From positions 1 to 64,000 of the forward strand of contig NZ_BOMW01000046.1 of assembly GCF_016862395.1 (NCBI RefSeq): a DNA stretch of 64,000 bases, in the 5' to 3' direction. Shown piece after piece: positions 56,173 through 63,513 of this stretch. The DNA comes from Actinoplanes siamensis. GTDB taxonomy: Bacteria > Actinomycetota > Actinomycetes > Mycobacteriales > Micromonosporaceae. A program made the position numbers and the translations under genes. The stretch's first letter is position 1, and every line of letters starts with the position of its first letter. The notes below the pieces were generated by a model. That model made no database searches, had not been told where the DNA came from, and was given only the letters and a program-made list of their open reading frames with translations.

Positions 56173-56943
56173 ATGTTGTCTGGACTGCTGGCCGGCAAAC
56201 GGCTGCTCGTCACCGGCGTCATCACCGACGCCTCGATCGCCTTCTCGGTGGCGAAGCTCGCGCAGGAGAACGGCGCCACCGTCGTGCTGACCGGCTTCGG
56301 CCGGCTCTCGCTGGTGGAGCGGATCGCCAAGCGGCTCCCGGAGCCGGCGCCGGTCATCGAATTGGACGTGACCAACCAGGAGCACCTGGACTCGCTGGGT
56401 TCGCGGGTCCGCGAGCACGTCGACGGGCTGGACGGCGTGGTCCACTCGATCGGCTTCGCCCCGCAGAGCGCGCTCGGCGGCACCTTCCTGGAGACGCCGT
56501 GGGAGGACGTCGCGCAGGCGCTGCACGTCTCCACGTACTCCTACAAGTCGCTGGCCACCGCGTGCCTGCCGCTGATGGACCAGGGCGGCTCGATCGTCGG
56601 CATGACCTTCGACGCGACCAAGGCGTACCCGCTCTACGACTGGATGGGCGTGGCCAAGGCCGGGCTCGAGTCGGCGTCCCGCTACCTCGCCATGTACCTG
56701 GGCAAGCACGGGATCCGCAGCAACATCGTGTCGGCCGGGCCGCTGCGCACGATGGCCGCCAAGTCGATCCCCGGTTTCAGCGACTTCGAGGACGCCTGGA
56801 CCCGGCGGGCACCGCTGGGCTGGGAGCTGGAGAACCCGGAGCCGACCGCCAAGGCGGTCTGCGCCCTGCTCTCCGACTGGTTCCCGGCCACCACGGGGGA
56901 GATGGTGCACGTCGACGGGGGTTACCACGCGATCGCCGCGTGA
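56173..56943 (+). CDS. fabI: Enoyl-ACP reductase FabI (InhA-like)
   Basis: A 256-residue NADH-dependent reductase for the last step of fatty-acid elongation. It starts MLSGLLAGKRLLVTGVITDASIAFSVAKLA; the catalytic Tyr and Lys lie in YPLYDWMGVAKAGLESAS, and the C-terminus GEMVHVDGGYHAIA is typical. ATG 56173 stands close to AGGAGAG, and TTG 56176 is a fair alternative. It is 25 bases after fabG, so they form an operon, with hemH close behind. Confidence 0.94.
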   Translation: MLSGLLAGKRLLVTGVITDASIAFSVAKLAQENGATVVLTGFGRLSLVERIAKRLPEPAPVIELDVTNQEHLDSLGSRVREHVDGLDGVVHSIGFAPQSALGGTFLETPWEDVAQALHVSTYSYKSLATACLPLMDQGGSIVGMTFDATKAYPLYDWMGVAKAGLESASRYLAMYLGKHGIRSNIVSAGPLRTMAAKSIPGFSDFEDAWTRRAPLGWELENPEPTAKAVCALLSDWFPATTGEMVHVDGGYHAIAA

Positions 56944-57009
56944 GTGACACCGCTGACAGCCGACGGGTTGCGGCGGCGCCGCCGGCCGGCCCGGTGGCAG
57001 GATGGTCGG

Positions 57010-58041
57010 GTGGTTTACGACGCGTTCGTCCTGCTCTCCTTCGGTGGGCCCGAGAAACCCGATGACGTGATGCCGTTCCTGCGCAACGTGGTGCGTGGGC
57101 GCGGCGTTCCGGACGAGCGCCTCGCCGAGGTGCGTGAGCACTACATGCACTTCGGCGGGGTCTCCCCGATCAACCAGCAGTGCCGCGACCTGCTGGCCGC
57201 GGTGGACACCGAGTTCGCCGCGCACGGCATCGGCCTGCCGACGTACTGGGGCAATCGCAACTGGCACCCGATGCTCGCCGACATCGTGGCGCGGATGCGC
57301 GACGACGGGGTCGAGCACGCGCTCGGCTTCGCCACCAGCGCGTACGGCGGCTATTCCTCCTGCCGGCAGTACTGGGAGGACATCGCCGCGGCGCGCAAGC
57401 ACGTCGGGCCGAAGGCGCCGGTGATCAGCAAGCTGCGGCAGTTCCACGACCACCCGGGCTTCGTCGAGCCGCACGCCGAGGCGGTCCGCGCCGCGCTGGC
57501 GACCCTCGACCCGGCCCGCCGCGGCACCACCCGGATCGTCTTCACCGCGCACTCCGTGCCGATCGGCATGGCCCGCAACGCGGGTCCCACCGGCGGGCGC
57601 TACACCGCGCAGCTGGAGGAGACCGCCCGGCTGGTGCACGAGCGGGCCGCCGGTGACCTGGGCTACGACCTGGTCTGGCAGAGCCGTTCCGGCCCGCCGC
57701 AGGTGCCCTGGCTGGAGCCGGACGTCAACGACCACCTGGCGGCGCTCGCCGAGAAGGGCATCACCGACGTGGTGGTCAGCCCGATCGGGTTCGTCTCCGA
57801 CCACCTGGAGGTGATCTGGGACCTGGACAACGAGGCGAAGGACACCGCGTCCCGGCTCGGTCTCGGCTACGCCCGCGCGGCCACCCCCGGCGTCCACCCG
57901 AAGTTCGTCTCGATGGTCCGCGAGCTGGTCGAGGAACGGCTGCATGATCATCGCCACACGACACTCGGTACGCTGCCGACCTGGGACGTCTGCCCGGCGA
58001 ACTGCTGCCCACCTGCGAAGCGACCTGGAGCCGTGCAATGA
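57010..58041 (+). CDS. hemH: Ferrochelatase (coproporphyrin-type in actinobacteria)
   Basis: Inserts ferrous iron into (copro)porphyrin in heme synthesis. The 343-residue protein has LLSFGGPEKPDDVMPFLRNV, the active-site histidine in FTAHSVPIGM, and the region VVSPIGFVSDHLEVIWDLD. Cysteines that can bind a [2Fe-2S] cluster are present: one in SSCRQYW and three in CPANCC at the C-terminus. GTG 57010 gives the normal N-terminus; the frame is open to GTG 56944. Together with ctaA and ctaB it completes the heme theme. Confidence 0.93.
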   Translation: MVYDAFVLLSFGGPEKPDDVMPFLRNVVRGRGVPDERLAEVREHYMHFGGVSPINQQCRDLLAAVDTEFAAHGIGLPTYWGNRNWHPMLADIVARMRDDGVEHALGFATSAYGGYSSCRQYWEDIAAARKHVGPKAPVISKLRQFHDHPGFVEPHAEAVRAALATLDPARRGTTRIVFTAHSVPIGMARNAGPTGGRYTAQLEETARLVHERAAGDLGYDLVWQSRSGPPQVPWLEPDVNDHLAALAEKGITDVVVSPIGFVSDHLEVIWDLDNEAKDTASRLGLGYARAATPGVHPKFVSMVRELVEERLHDHRHTTLGTLPTWDVCPANCCPPAKRPGAVQ

Positions 58042-58817
58042 AGGAACGCAAAGCCATCGAGAGCTGGCTCACCGACATGGACGGGGTGCTGGTCCACGAG
58101 GGCCAGCCGGTGCCCGGCGCGCCCGAGTTCGTCAACCGGATGAAGGCGTCCGGCAAGCCGTTCCTGATCCTCACCAACAACTCCATCTACACCCCGCGTG
58201 ACCTGCAGGCCCGGCTCACCCGGATGGGCTTCGACGTGGACGAGCAGTCGATCTGGACGGCCGCGCTGGCCACCGCGCAGTTCCTGGCCGACCAGCGGCC
58301 CGGCGGCACGGCGTACGTGATCGGCGAGGCCGGCCTGACCACCGCGATGCACGCCGCGGGCTACGTGCTGACCGAGTTCGACCCGGACTACGTGGTGCTC
58401 GGCGAGACCCGGACGTACAGCTTCGAGGCGATCACCAAGGCGATCCGGCTGATCAACGGCGGCGCCCGGTTCATCTGCACCAACCCGGACGCGACCGGCC
58501 CGTCCACCGAGGGCCTGCTGCCCGCGGCCGGCTCGGTCGCCGCGATGGTGTCCAAGGCGACAGGCGTGAAGCCGTACTTCGTCGGCAAGCCGAACCCGAT
58601 GATGATGCGCTCGGCGCTGAACGCGATCGGCGCGCACAGCGAGACCACCGCGATGATCGGCGACCGGATGGACACCGACGTGCTCTGCGGTCTCGAGGCC
58701 GGGCTGGAGACGATCCTGGTGCTCACCGGCATCAGCAGCCGGATGGAGTCGGAGACCTACCCGTACCGCCCGTCCCGCATCGTCAACTCGGTCGCCGACC
58801 TGATCGACGAGATCTGA
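58038..58817 (+). CDS. NagD-like HAD-IIA phosphatase
   Basis: A 259-residue HAD protein of the NagD group. Motif I is intact (LTDMDGVLVHEG), motif II is LILTNNSIY, and motif IV is MIGDRMDTDVLCGLEAG, with the IIA cap between. It removes phosphate from small metabolites such as sugar phosphates or nucleotides. ATG 58038 overlaps the hemH stop (ATGA), suggesting co-expression. Its stop touches the stop of the convergent HTH gene. Confidence 0.9.
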   Translation: MKERKAIESWLTDMDGVLVHEGQPVPGAPEFVNRMKASGKPFLILTNNSIYTPRDLQARLTRMGFDVDEQSIWTAALATAQFLADQRPGGTAYVIGEAGLTTAMHAAGYVLTEFDPDYVVLGETRTYSFEAITKAIRLINGGARFICTNPDATGPSTEGLLPAAGSVAAMVSKATGVKPYFVGKPNPMMMRSALNAIGAHSETTAMIGDRMDTDVLCGLEAGLETILVLTGISSRMESETYPYRPSRIVNSVADLIDEI

Positions 58818-60047
58818 TCAGCCGGACGGTTCCGGGAGGTGACTTCCGGGACCGTCCTCGTAGTCGTGCCGGATCCGGGCGCGCTGGGTGACCCGCACCA
58901 GGCTGGCCAGCCGGATCCGCGCGCGGTCCGGCAGCTGTTTGAGGATGAGCTGGCGGTCGTGCATCGGCACCACGGAGAGCAGCAGCGCCGCCGAGGTGAC
59001 CGGCATGTCGGCGAGCGTCATGGCCATCCGGCTGGGGGACACGATCTGGGCCAGCCGGCGACGCGAGTCCGCCTCCATCTCGACCGACAGCAACTCGGTG
59101 AAGTCGGCCATAGGCATCGCGTCCAGCAGGACCCGCAAGGTCGGCGGGCGGCATTTGATCACCACGAAGGAGAGCCGGTCCGGGTTCTGCACCAGGGCCG
59201 GCATGATCTGCAGTTTCTGGCGCAGGTGCGCCCGGCTGAAGATGATCAGCAGCGACTCCGGCGGAACGTGTCTGAGCACCTCCGCCTTGGCCGCGTCGGG
59301 CCGCAGGTCGGCCAGGATCTGCGCGGCCAGCTCCGGGTCGACGGCGGCGAGCATCTGGGCCGCGTCGTGCGACGGCACCCGGGCGACCACGTCGGTGGCC
59401 AGCAGCGGGGGCAGCGAACCCAGGATGTGCGCCGACTTGCGGGTGTTGAGCGTCGAGATCAGCAGGTCGGCCAGCTCGCGGTCGCCGCTGAGCGCCAGGC
59501 GCCGGACGAGATCCGCGGGCAGCGAGTTGAGCACCAGGCCGGCCAGCGTCCCGGGCAGGGACTTGAGGATCTCCGGCACCCGGCGGGGGTGGGAGTTCAG
59601 GATGTAGCCGACGATCTCCTGCCGGCTGGCGTGCAGCGTCGTGGAGTTCATCTTCGCCGGGTCGTGCCCGGTCTCGTCGATGTATTCGGCGATCTGCGGC
59701 GGGGACCTGCGCCGCGGGGTGGCGACCAGGGGATGGGTCGGTTGGATGCTGGGCTCGGGCGCGGAGGGGGCGTCCCCGTCCTCGTGGTCGCGAGCCCGGA
59801 CCCACAAGGTGCGGAACTCCTCGGCGTCCCCGCCGAGAGCCTGCACGATCGCGTGGAGAATGGGCCAGGTCGGCACGCCGCGGGTGCCGGTGAGCGCCAT
59901 GTGAACGGCGGTGTGGCTGAGCGTGCGATGGGTGGAGTCGGCGATGGCGCGCATGCTGGGCTCGCCGGCATATCGGTGTAAACGGTGTAGGCGGTGGAAC
60001 AGCTCCTGGACCGGTCCCGCCGGGCCGGCATAGCGCCGCAGTGGCAT
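58818..60047 (-). CDS. HTH protein with MgtE-N/FliG-like helical repeats
   Basis: A 409-residue protein. Residues about 5-85 form an XRE-like HTH of the kind that opens many actinomycete regulators (MRAIADSTHRTLSHTAVHMALTG, then LVQ-like ALGGDAEEFRTLWVRARD). After a Pro-rich linker, residues about 125-385 are a string of helical repeats with the MgtE-N style pattern (VVARVPSHDAAQMLAAVDPE, LAAQILADLRPDAAKAEVL). No membrane span. I do not know this architecture from a described family; a regulator with a scaffold or sensor domain is plausible. Confidence 0.7.
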   Translation of the reverse strand: MPLRRYAGPAGPVQELFHRLHRLHRYAGEPSMRAIADSTHRTLSHTAVHMALTGTRGVPTWPILHAIVQALGGDAEEFRTLWVRARDHEDGDAPSAPEPSIQPTHPLVATPRRRSPPQIAEYIDETGHDPAKMNSTTLHASRQEIVGYILNSHPRRVPEILKSLPGTLAGLVLNSLPADLVRRLALSGDRELADLLISTLNTRKSAHILGSLPPLLATDVVARVPSHDAAQMLAAVDPELAAQILADLRPDAAKAEVLRHVPPESLLIIFSRAHLRQKLQIMPALVQNPDRLSFVVIKCRPPTLRVLLDAMPMADFTELLSVEMEADSRRRLAQIVSPSRMAMTLADMPVTSAALLLSVVPMHDRQLILKQLPDRARIRLASLVRVTQRARIRHDYEDGPGSHLPEPSG

Positions 60048-60227
60048 CGCGTGCTCTCCTCCACGCTTTCGGCCTCAGGTGGAAGCCGTACGTCAGCCTG
60101 GTGTAAACATCCGTAAGCCAGCTATGGTTGAGCCGCCGATTCGCCGCTAAATAGCAACGTCACCTGGTGGCGGCCCCCTTTCCGGGGGCGGCGGCTCGGT
60201 GCCCGAGGTGTCGCTGTCCTCGTCGCT

Positions 60228-60434
60228 CTGGAAGGCCCGAAGGCGCGTCACCCGACCACACGAGATGCCCTCACCTTCGTGGTGAGGGCATCTTGCGTCC
60301 GGCGGATGCCCTGGAACAGGGAAAGGGCCCGGGGCGCAAGGATCGCTTCCGCACACCGGGCCGTTCCCGAGATGCCGTGCTGCCGAAAGGGTTACCTGGA
60401 AGGCCCGAACAGCGCGTCACCCAACCACACGAGA
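60228..60434. repeat. Direct repeat pair, 38 and 39 bp
   Basis: Copy 1 (60228-60265) and copy 2 (60396-60434) both read ctggaaggcccgaa, then a short variable part, then gcgtcaccc, one changed base, and accacacgaga. They flank 130 bp that includes a terminator hairpin. This is the layout left by a segmental duplication or by target-site-like insertion, but no transposase or integrase is present. Confidence 0.75.
60263..60293. terminator. Strong terminator hairpin
   Basis: A perfect 13-bp stem (agatgccctcacc at 60263-60275, ggtgagggcatct at 60281-60293) with the loop ttcgt. On the plus strand a short T-containing tail follows. It begins inside copy 1 of the direct repeat. It could end a minus-strand transcript from 60.7 kb or a small RNA; no known gene on either side needs it. 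Confidence 0.7.
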
Positions 60435-60474
60435 CTCCTGACACCCAGGGCCGCTTCTTGGTGGCCCCGCAGCA

Positions 60475-60705
60475 TCAGGCAAAACTCACCTGCGTGAAGT
60501 CCTGGACGTACGAATCGCCAGGATCCGCCATGCCGCGCGCGCAGCCTGGCTCGCCCGTCGGAGAGCCGGCGGCGTAACCGCCCGGCCGCTCGTCGCACGC
60601 CAGTCCATACTCGGCGGAGTCCTCCCGGTTTATCCGGATCGGATTCCGCCGCTGGTGAACCTTCGTCCATTCCCCATCCCTCCTAGGCAGGACCGGTTCG
60701 CCCAT
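60475..60705 (-). CDS. Candidate small hypothetical protein (frame ambiguous)
   Basis: A 76-codon frame, MGEPVLPRRDGEWTKVHQ at the start and DSYVQDFTQVSFA at the end, with balanced composition and high third-position GC, as real genes here have. No good Shine-Dalgarno precedes ATG 60705. A competing 92-codon frame (60392-60670) in another phase has a strong AGGAGGG and correct spacing but Arg-rich composition. At most one is likely real. No family recognised. Confidence 0.35.
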   Translation of the reverse strand: MGEPVLPRRDGEWTKVHQRRNPIRINREDSAEYGLACDERPGGYAAGSPTGEPGCARGMADPGDSYVQDFTQVSFA

Positions 60706-60998
60706 CAGGTGCGATCGGTCTTTCGTCCGGAGGAGGTTGGTGCAATGGTGTTGGTTCGAACCCGGCCGGCCCGTTGGGTGGGGGCAGGTCGTGTGTCCAA
60801 CGGTGCCGGGTTGATCCGTTGTGCGCAAGTAACGTGAACCGTGGCATCAACGTGAGAAAGACTGATCGTTCACTCATCGTGATGTCACAATTGGACATTT
60901 GCCTATAAAACGTCCCGCGTCGGCTACGAAACGGCAACATATCCATCGGCGACTCGCGGAGGATTGCCGGCTTTGCTCTTTTCGGGGATCTGGGATTA

Positions 60999-61014
60999 TG
61001 TGATCGGAATCACA
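60999..61014. promoter_or_regulatory. CRP/FNR-type operator palindrome
   Basis: TGTGAT-CGGA-ATCACA is a perfect match to the TGTGA-N6-TCACA consensus of CRP-family regulators. It lies about 90 bases upstream of the microORF Shine-Dalgarno and about 260 bases upstream of the first NUDIX gene. The base composition around it is promoter-like. Confidence 0.65.
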
Positions 61015-61030
61015 GTCAACTGACTAAGCG

Positions 61031-61055
61031 CAATGCGCATTGATCTCAATGTGAG
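61031..61055. promoter_or_regulatory. Two further palindromes downstream of the CRP-type site
   Basis: caatgcgcattg (61031-61042) is a perfect 12-bp palindrome, and ctca-atg-tgag (61045-61055) follows two bases later. Together with the CRP-type site they make three operator-like elements within 57 bp. Confidence 0.5.
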
Positions 61056-61102
61056 TTTTGGCCGTGATTGTGGTGCGCCTTTTCCGGTAAGGAGGTTCAC
61101 GA

Positions 61103-61129
61103 ATGGGTGAGAATGGCAGCACTCAGTGA
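61103..61129 (+). CDS. Candidate 8-codon leader peptide
   Basis: ATG 61103 follows aaggagg (61089-61095) at an ideal 7-base distance but reads only MGENGSTQ before a stop. It overlaps the start of the 33-codon hydrophobic frame in another phase. It may be a leader that couples translation to that frame, or a chance product of the strong Shine-Dalgarno. Confidence 0.3.
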   Translation: MGENGSTQ

Positions 61130-61214
61130 GTTTGATTGGCTACTGTCCGGAGTGTTAGCGTTCTACATTGTGCCAACGGTGATCCGCCCAATTGTCACGG
61201 GCCTCGAATGGTGA
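61113..61214 (+). CDS. Candidate 33-residue hydrophobic microprotein
   Basis: ATG 61113 opens MAALSEFDWLLSGVLAFYIV plus PTVIRPIVTGLEW, a peptide with one likely membrane-inserting stretch and a C-terminal charged/aromatic end. It lies 17 bases after a strong Shine-Dalgarno and overlaps an 8-codon leader. It ends 61 bases before the NUDIX gene. The composition is far from the Arg/Pro-rich shadows seen elsewhere, but existence as a protein is unproven. Confidence 0.4.
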   Translation: MAALSEFDWLLSGVLAFYIVPTVIRPIVTGLEW

Positions 61215-61274
61215 TAAAGAGCCCTGAGGAATCCACTCGGAGCCACGTCCGCCGGATCGGGTAGCTTCTCTGTC

Positions 61275-61763
61275 GTGCCAGCATGGGAAACGTCGTACTT
61301 GGGGCAGCTGCGGGAGTCGGTCGGACCCGGCCGGGTGCTGATGACCATCGGGGCGCGGGCGGTGTTGCGCGACCCGGACGGCCGCGTGCTGCTGATCCGG
61401 CGCAGCGACAACGGCCGGTGGGCGCTGCCCGCCGGCACCATGGAGCTGCGGCAGACGCTGCGCGAGTGCGCTGTCCGCGAGGTGTTCGAGGAGACCGGGC
61501 TGACCGTGCACGAGGTCACCCCGTTCGCGATCTACTCCGGTGAGCGGCTGACCACCAGCGCGTACGGTCAGCCGTACCAGCACGTCACGCTCGCCTGCCG
61601 GGCCGACTCCTGGTCCGGCGAGCTGCTGCGGGAGACCGACGAGACGATCGACGCGGCGTTCCACCCGGTGGACGGCCTGCCCGAGTCGACCGGCCCGAAC
61701 ACCCGGCAGACCCTGGACGACCTGGCGCGCTTCGAGAGCGGCGCCTCGTTCGTGCTCGCATGA
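61275..61763 (+). CDS. NUDIX hydrolase with Q in the first Nudix-box Glu position
   Basis: A 162-residue NUDIX protein. The box reads GTMELRQTLRECAVREVFEETGL: the REVFEE metal-binding core is intact, but the first Glu of the GX5E pattern is Gln. The family cleaves nucleoside diphosphate-linked compounds; the substrate is unknown. GTG 61275 is the start. The stop overlaps the next NUDIX start (ATGA), so both are translated together. Confidence 0.87.
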   Translation: MPAWETSYLGQLRESVGPGRVLMTIGARAVLRDPDGRVLLIRRSDNGRWALPAGTMELRQTLRECAVREVFEETGLTVHEVTPFAIYSGERLTTSAYGQPYQHVTLACRADSWSGELLRETDETIDAAFHPVDGLPESTGPNTRQTLDDLARFESGASFVLA

Positions 61764-62158
61764 CCGAGGTCGTCGCCGCCGCCTGGGTGTGCGTCCGGGA
61801 CCGGCGCGTGCTGGTGGTCCGCGCGCACCGTTCGGACGCCTTCTACCTCCCCGGCGGTAAGCCGGAGGCCGGGGAGACCCACGCCGAGGCCGCCGCGCGG
61901 GAGGCCGAAGAAGAGGTGGGCATCGCGCTGCACGCTTCTGACCTGCGATTATTCCGTACGATTGAGGCGCCGGCACACAATCGCCCACCCGGCACACGGG
62001 TCCGCCTGGTCTGCTTCACCGGGAAGTCGGACGCCACCCCGGCCCCGGCCAACGAGATCGCCGAGCTGGCCTGGTTCACCTCGCCGGACGCCCCGCGCTG
62101 CGCCCCGGCGATCCGCCTGCTCCTGGACGAGCTGGTCAGCGCCGATCTGATCGATTGA
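61760..62158 (+). CDS. NUDIX hydrolase (MutT-like)
   Basis: A 132-residue protein with a full Nudix box (GGKPEAGETHAEAAAREAEEEVGI in part). A short single-domain enzyme of the MutT or ADP-ribose pyrophosphatase kind; the exact substrate is not clear. Coupled to the previous NUDIX gene by ATGA. Its 3' end overlaps the 3' end of the third, convergent NUDIX gene by 23 bases. Confidence 0.88.
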   Translation: MTEVVAAAWVCVRDRRVLVVRAHRSDAFYLPGGKPEAGETHAEAAAREAEEEVGIALHASDLRLFRTIEAPAHNRPPGTRVRLVCFTGKSDATPAPANEIAELAWFTSPDAPRCAPAIRLLLDELVSADLID

Positions 62159-62645
62159 GCTGGAACCAGCGGTTCACCACCTGGGTGTGCAGGCCGAACC
62201 CGAGCTCGGCCGGCCGCTGCAGGACCTCCAGCCCGAGCGACTCCACAGTGGGCGGCGCCCCGGGCAGTTCGCCGGGCCCGGCCAGGTGAGGCAGCAGTCC
62301 GAAGACCAGCAGCGTGCCGTCCGGGGCGCTGAGCGTGTCGAAGAGCGTCACGTCCGCCGGGTCGCCCTCGATCCCGGTCTCCTCGTCCAACTCGCGCACC
62401 GCTGCGGCCTGCCAGGTCTCGCCGGACTCGATGAAGCCGCCGGGCAGCGCGAGCCGGCCGAGCGCCGGCGCGATGCCGCGGCGTACCACCAGCAGACCGG
62501 AACCGATCGGCTGCAGCGCGACCGCGACAGGGGTCGGATTGCGGTACGTCGTCTCGCCGCACGCCGCGCACCGCCGCGGCCACGGCTGGTCCGGGACGAA
62601 CCGGGCCCCGCAGAACGTGCAGTGCGCGTGCCGGTCCGGCGTCAT
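62136..62645 (-). CDS. Zinc-ribbon NUDIX hydrolase
   Basis: A 169-residue protein. An N-terminal zinc ribbon (CTFCGARF, then RCAACGETTYRNP) precedes a Nudix domain with an intact box (GGFIESGETWQAAAVREL, then DEETGI), similar to the NudC/NADH pyrophosphatase-like group, though the NudC substrate motif was not identified. ATG 62645 overlaps the stop of the upstream hypothetical gene. It is convergent with, and overlaps, the MutT-like gene. Confidence 0.85.
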   Translation of the reverse strand: MTPDRHAHCTFCGARFVPDQPWPRRCAACGETTYRNPTPVAVALQPIGSGLLVVRRGIAPALGRLALPGGFIESGETWQAAAVRELDEETGIEGDPADVTLFDTLSAPDGTLLVFGLLPHLAGPGELPGAPPTVESLGLEVLQRPAELGFGLHTQVVNRWFQLNRSDRR

Positions 62646-63445
62646 GCGTGCAGCGGGGAGTTGCAGGCGGCGACCAGCGCCTGCCGGCACGCCGCGGTGA
62701 GCGGGCGCAACGCCTCGTCGCGCTGCTGCGCCTCGTAACCGTTCACCGCGCCGCCCGGAGCGTTCGTCTCGGCCAGCGCGAGGACCTGGTCCAGCACGCC
62801 GGCCCGGGCGAACAGCCGCCGCGATCGCGGGTCGAAGCCGGGTGGCAGGGTGGCCGTGCTCTCCGGCCGGCGCAGCGCCTGCAGCGCGCCCGCCAGCTCC
62901 GGCTTCCACTGCGCGACGTCCAGTTTGGTGAGCCGGGTGGTGGCCTCGGCGAGCGCCGCGGTCAGCTGCGCCTCGGCCTCGGCCGCGCCCATCTGGAACA
63001 CCGGCCGGTGCTCCGGCGCCGGCAGGATCCGCCAGACGACCGTCTCGAACTCCACACCGGAGCCGGACGTGTGCCGGCGCACCTCGGGCACCACCCCGAA
63101 CTCCGGCGTGATCACCGCCTCACCGGCGAGCAGCGCCGCGCCGGTCAGCGGGCCGGGGCCGGGCAGGCCGCGTGGGTCGCCGGGGACCGGGAGCACCAGG
63201 CGGATGTCGTCCGGGTGCAGTTTCGCGAAGGCCGGCAGGCCCTGGCCGAGCGGCACGTCGGTCCAGGTGCCGGGGGCGTCCGCGACGAGGTGCTCCTCGT
63301 CCGCGGTGATCTCCTCGGCCACGTCGTCGAGCGGGACGAGCCCGGCGCGCCAGGCCCGCACCCAGGCCACGAATCGGGTGGACCGGCGGGCCGTGCGGGT
63401 GGCCGCATCTGCTGCGGGTGACATGCGAGCAAGGGTACGTGCCAT
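62642..63445 (-). CDS. Conserved hypothetical protein
   Basis: A 267-residue protein without a signal or membrane segment (shorter if the ATG at 63424 is used, giving MSPAADAATRTARRS). It has a region of strands (DDIRLVLPVPGDPRGLPGPG, GEAVITPEFGVVPEVR) and a helical C-terminal half. I do not recognise a domain with certainty. It is coupled to the zinc-ribbon NUDIX gene by ATGA, so a shared pathway is likely. Confidence 0.7.
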   Translation of the reverse strand: MARTLARMSPAADAATRTARRSTRFVAWVRAWRAGLVPLDDVAEEITADEEHLVADAPGTWTDVPLGQGLPAFAKLHPDDIRLVLPVPGDPRGLPGPGPLTGAALLAGEAVITPEFGVVPEVRRHTSGSGVEFETVVWRILPAPEHRPVFQMGAAEAEAQLTAALAEATTRLTKLDVAQWKPELAGALQALRRPESTATLPPGFDPRSRRLFARAGVLDQVLALAETNAPGGAVNGYEAQQRDEALRPLTAACRQALVAACNSPLHA

Positions 63446-63513
63446 CGCGGAACCTTGTCTCGACTCGGAGCGTCACCCCGGTGTGTCCGGAAGCACGCGT
63501 TACCGTGCGGATC

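Larger units (their letters stand above)
60048..61274. other. 1.2-kb gap of lower GC with repeats, palindromes and microORFs
   Basis: Between the HTH-repeat gene and the first NUDIX gene there is no ordinary gene. It contains a 38/39-bp direct repeat, a 13-bp terminator hairpin, two overlapping medium frames on the minus strand, a 30-codon plus-strand frame with a strong Shine-Dalgarno (ATG 60745), a CRP-type palindrome with two more palindromes, and a 33-codon hydrophobic frame. GC falls clearly between 60840 and 61210. Confidence 0.6.

Noticed and set aside
60753..60763. tRNA T-loop-like sequence GGTTCGAACCC
   Set aside because: The flanks do not form a T-stem, acceptor stem or anticodon arm on either strand. 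It is a chance palindrome, though it could be a remnant of a tRNA end.
60745..60837. 30-codon plus-strand frame with a strong Shine-Dalgarno (aggagg at 60731)
   Set aside because: The peptide (MVLVRTRPARWVGAGRV at its start) has no recognisable features and overlaps minus-strand candidates; noted in the gap description but not called as a gene.
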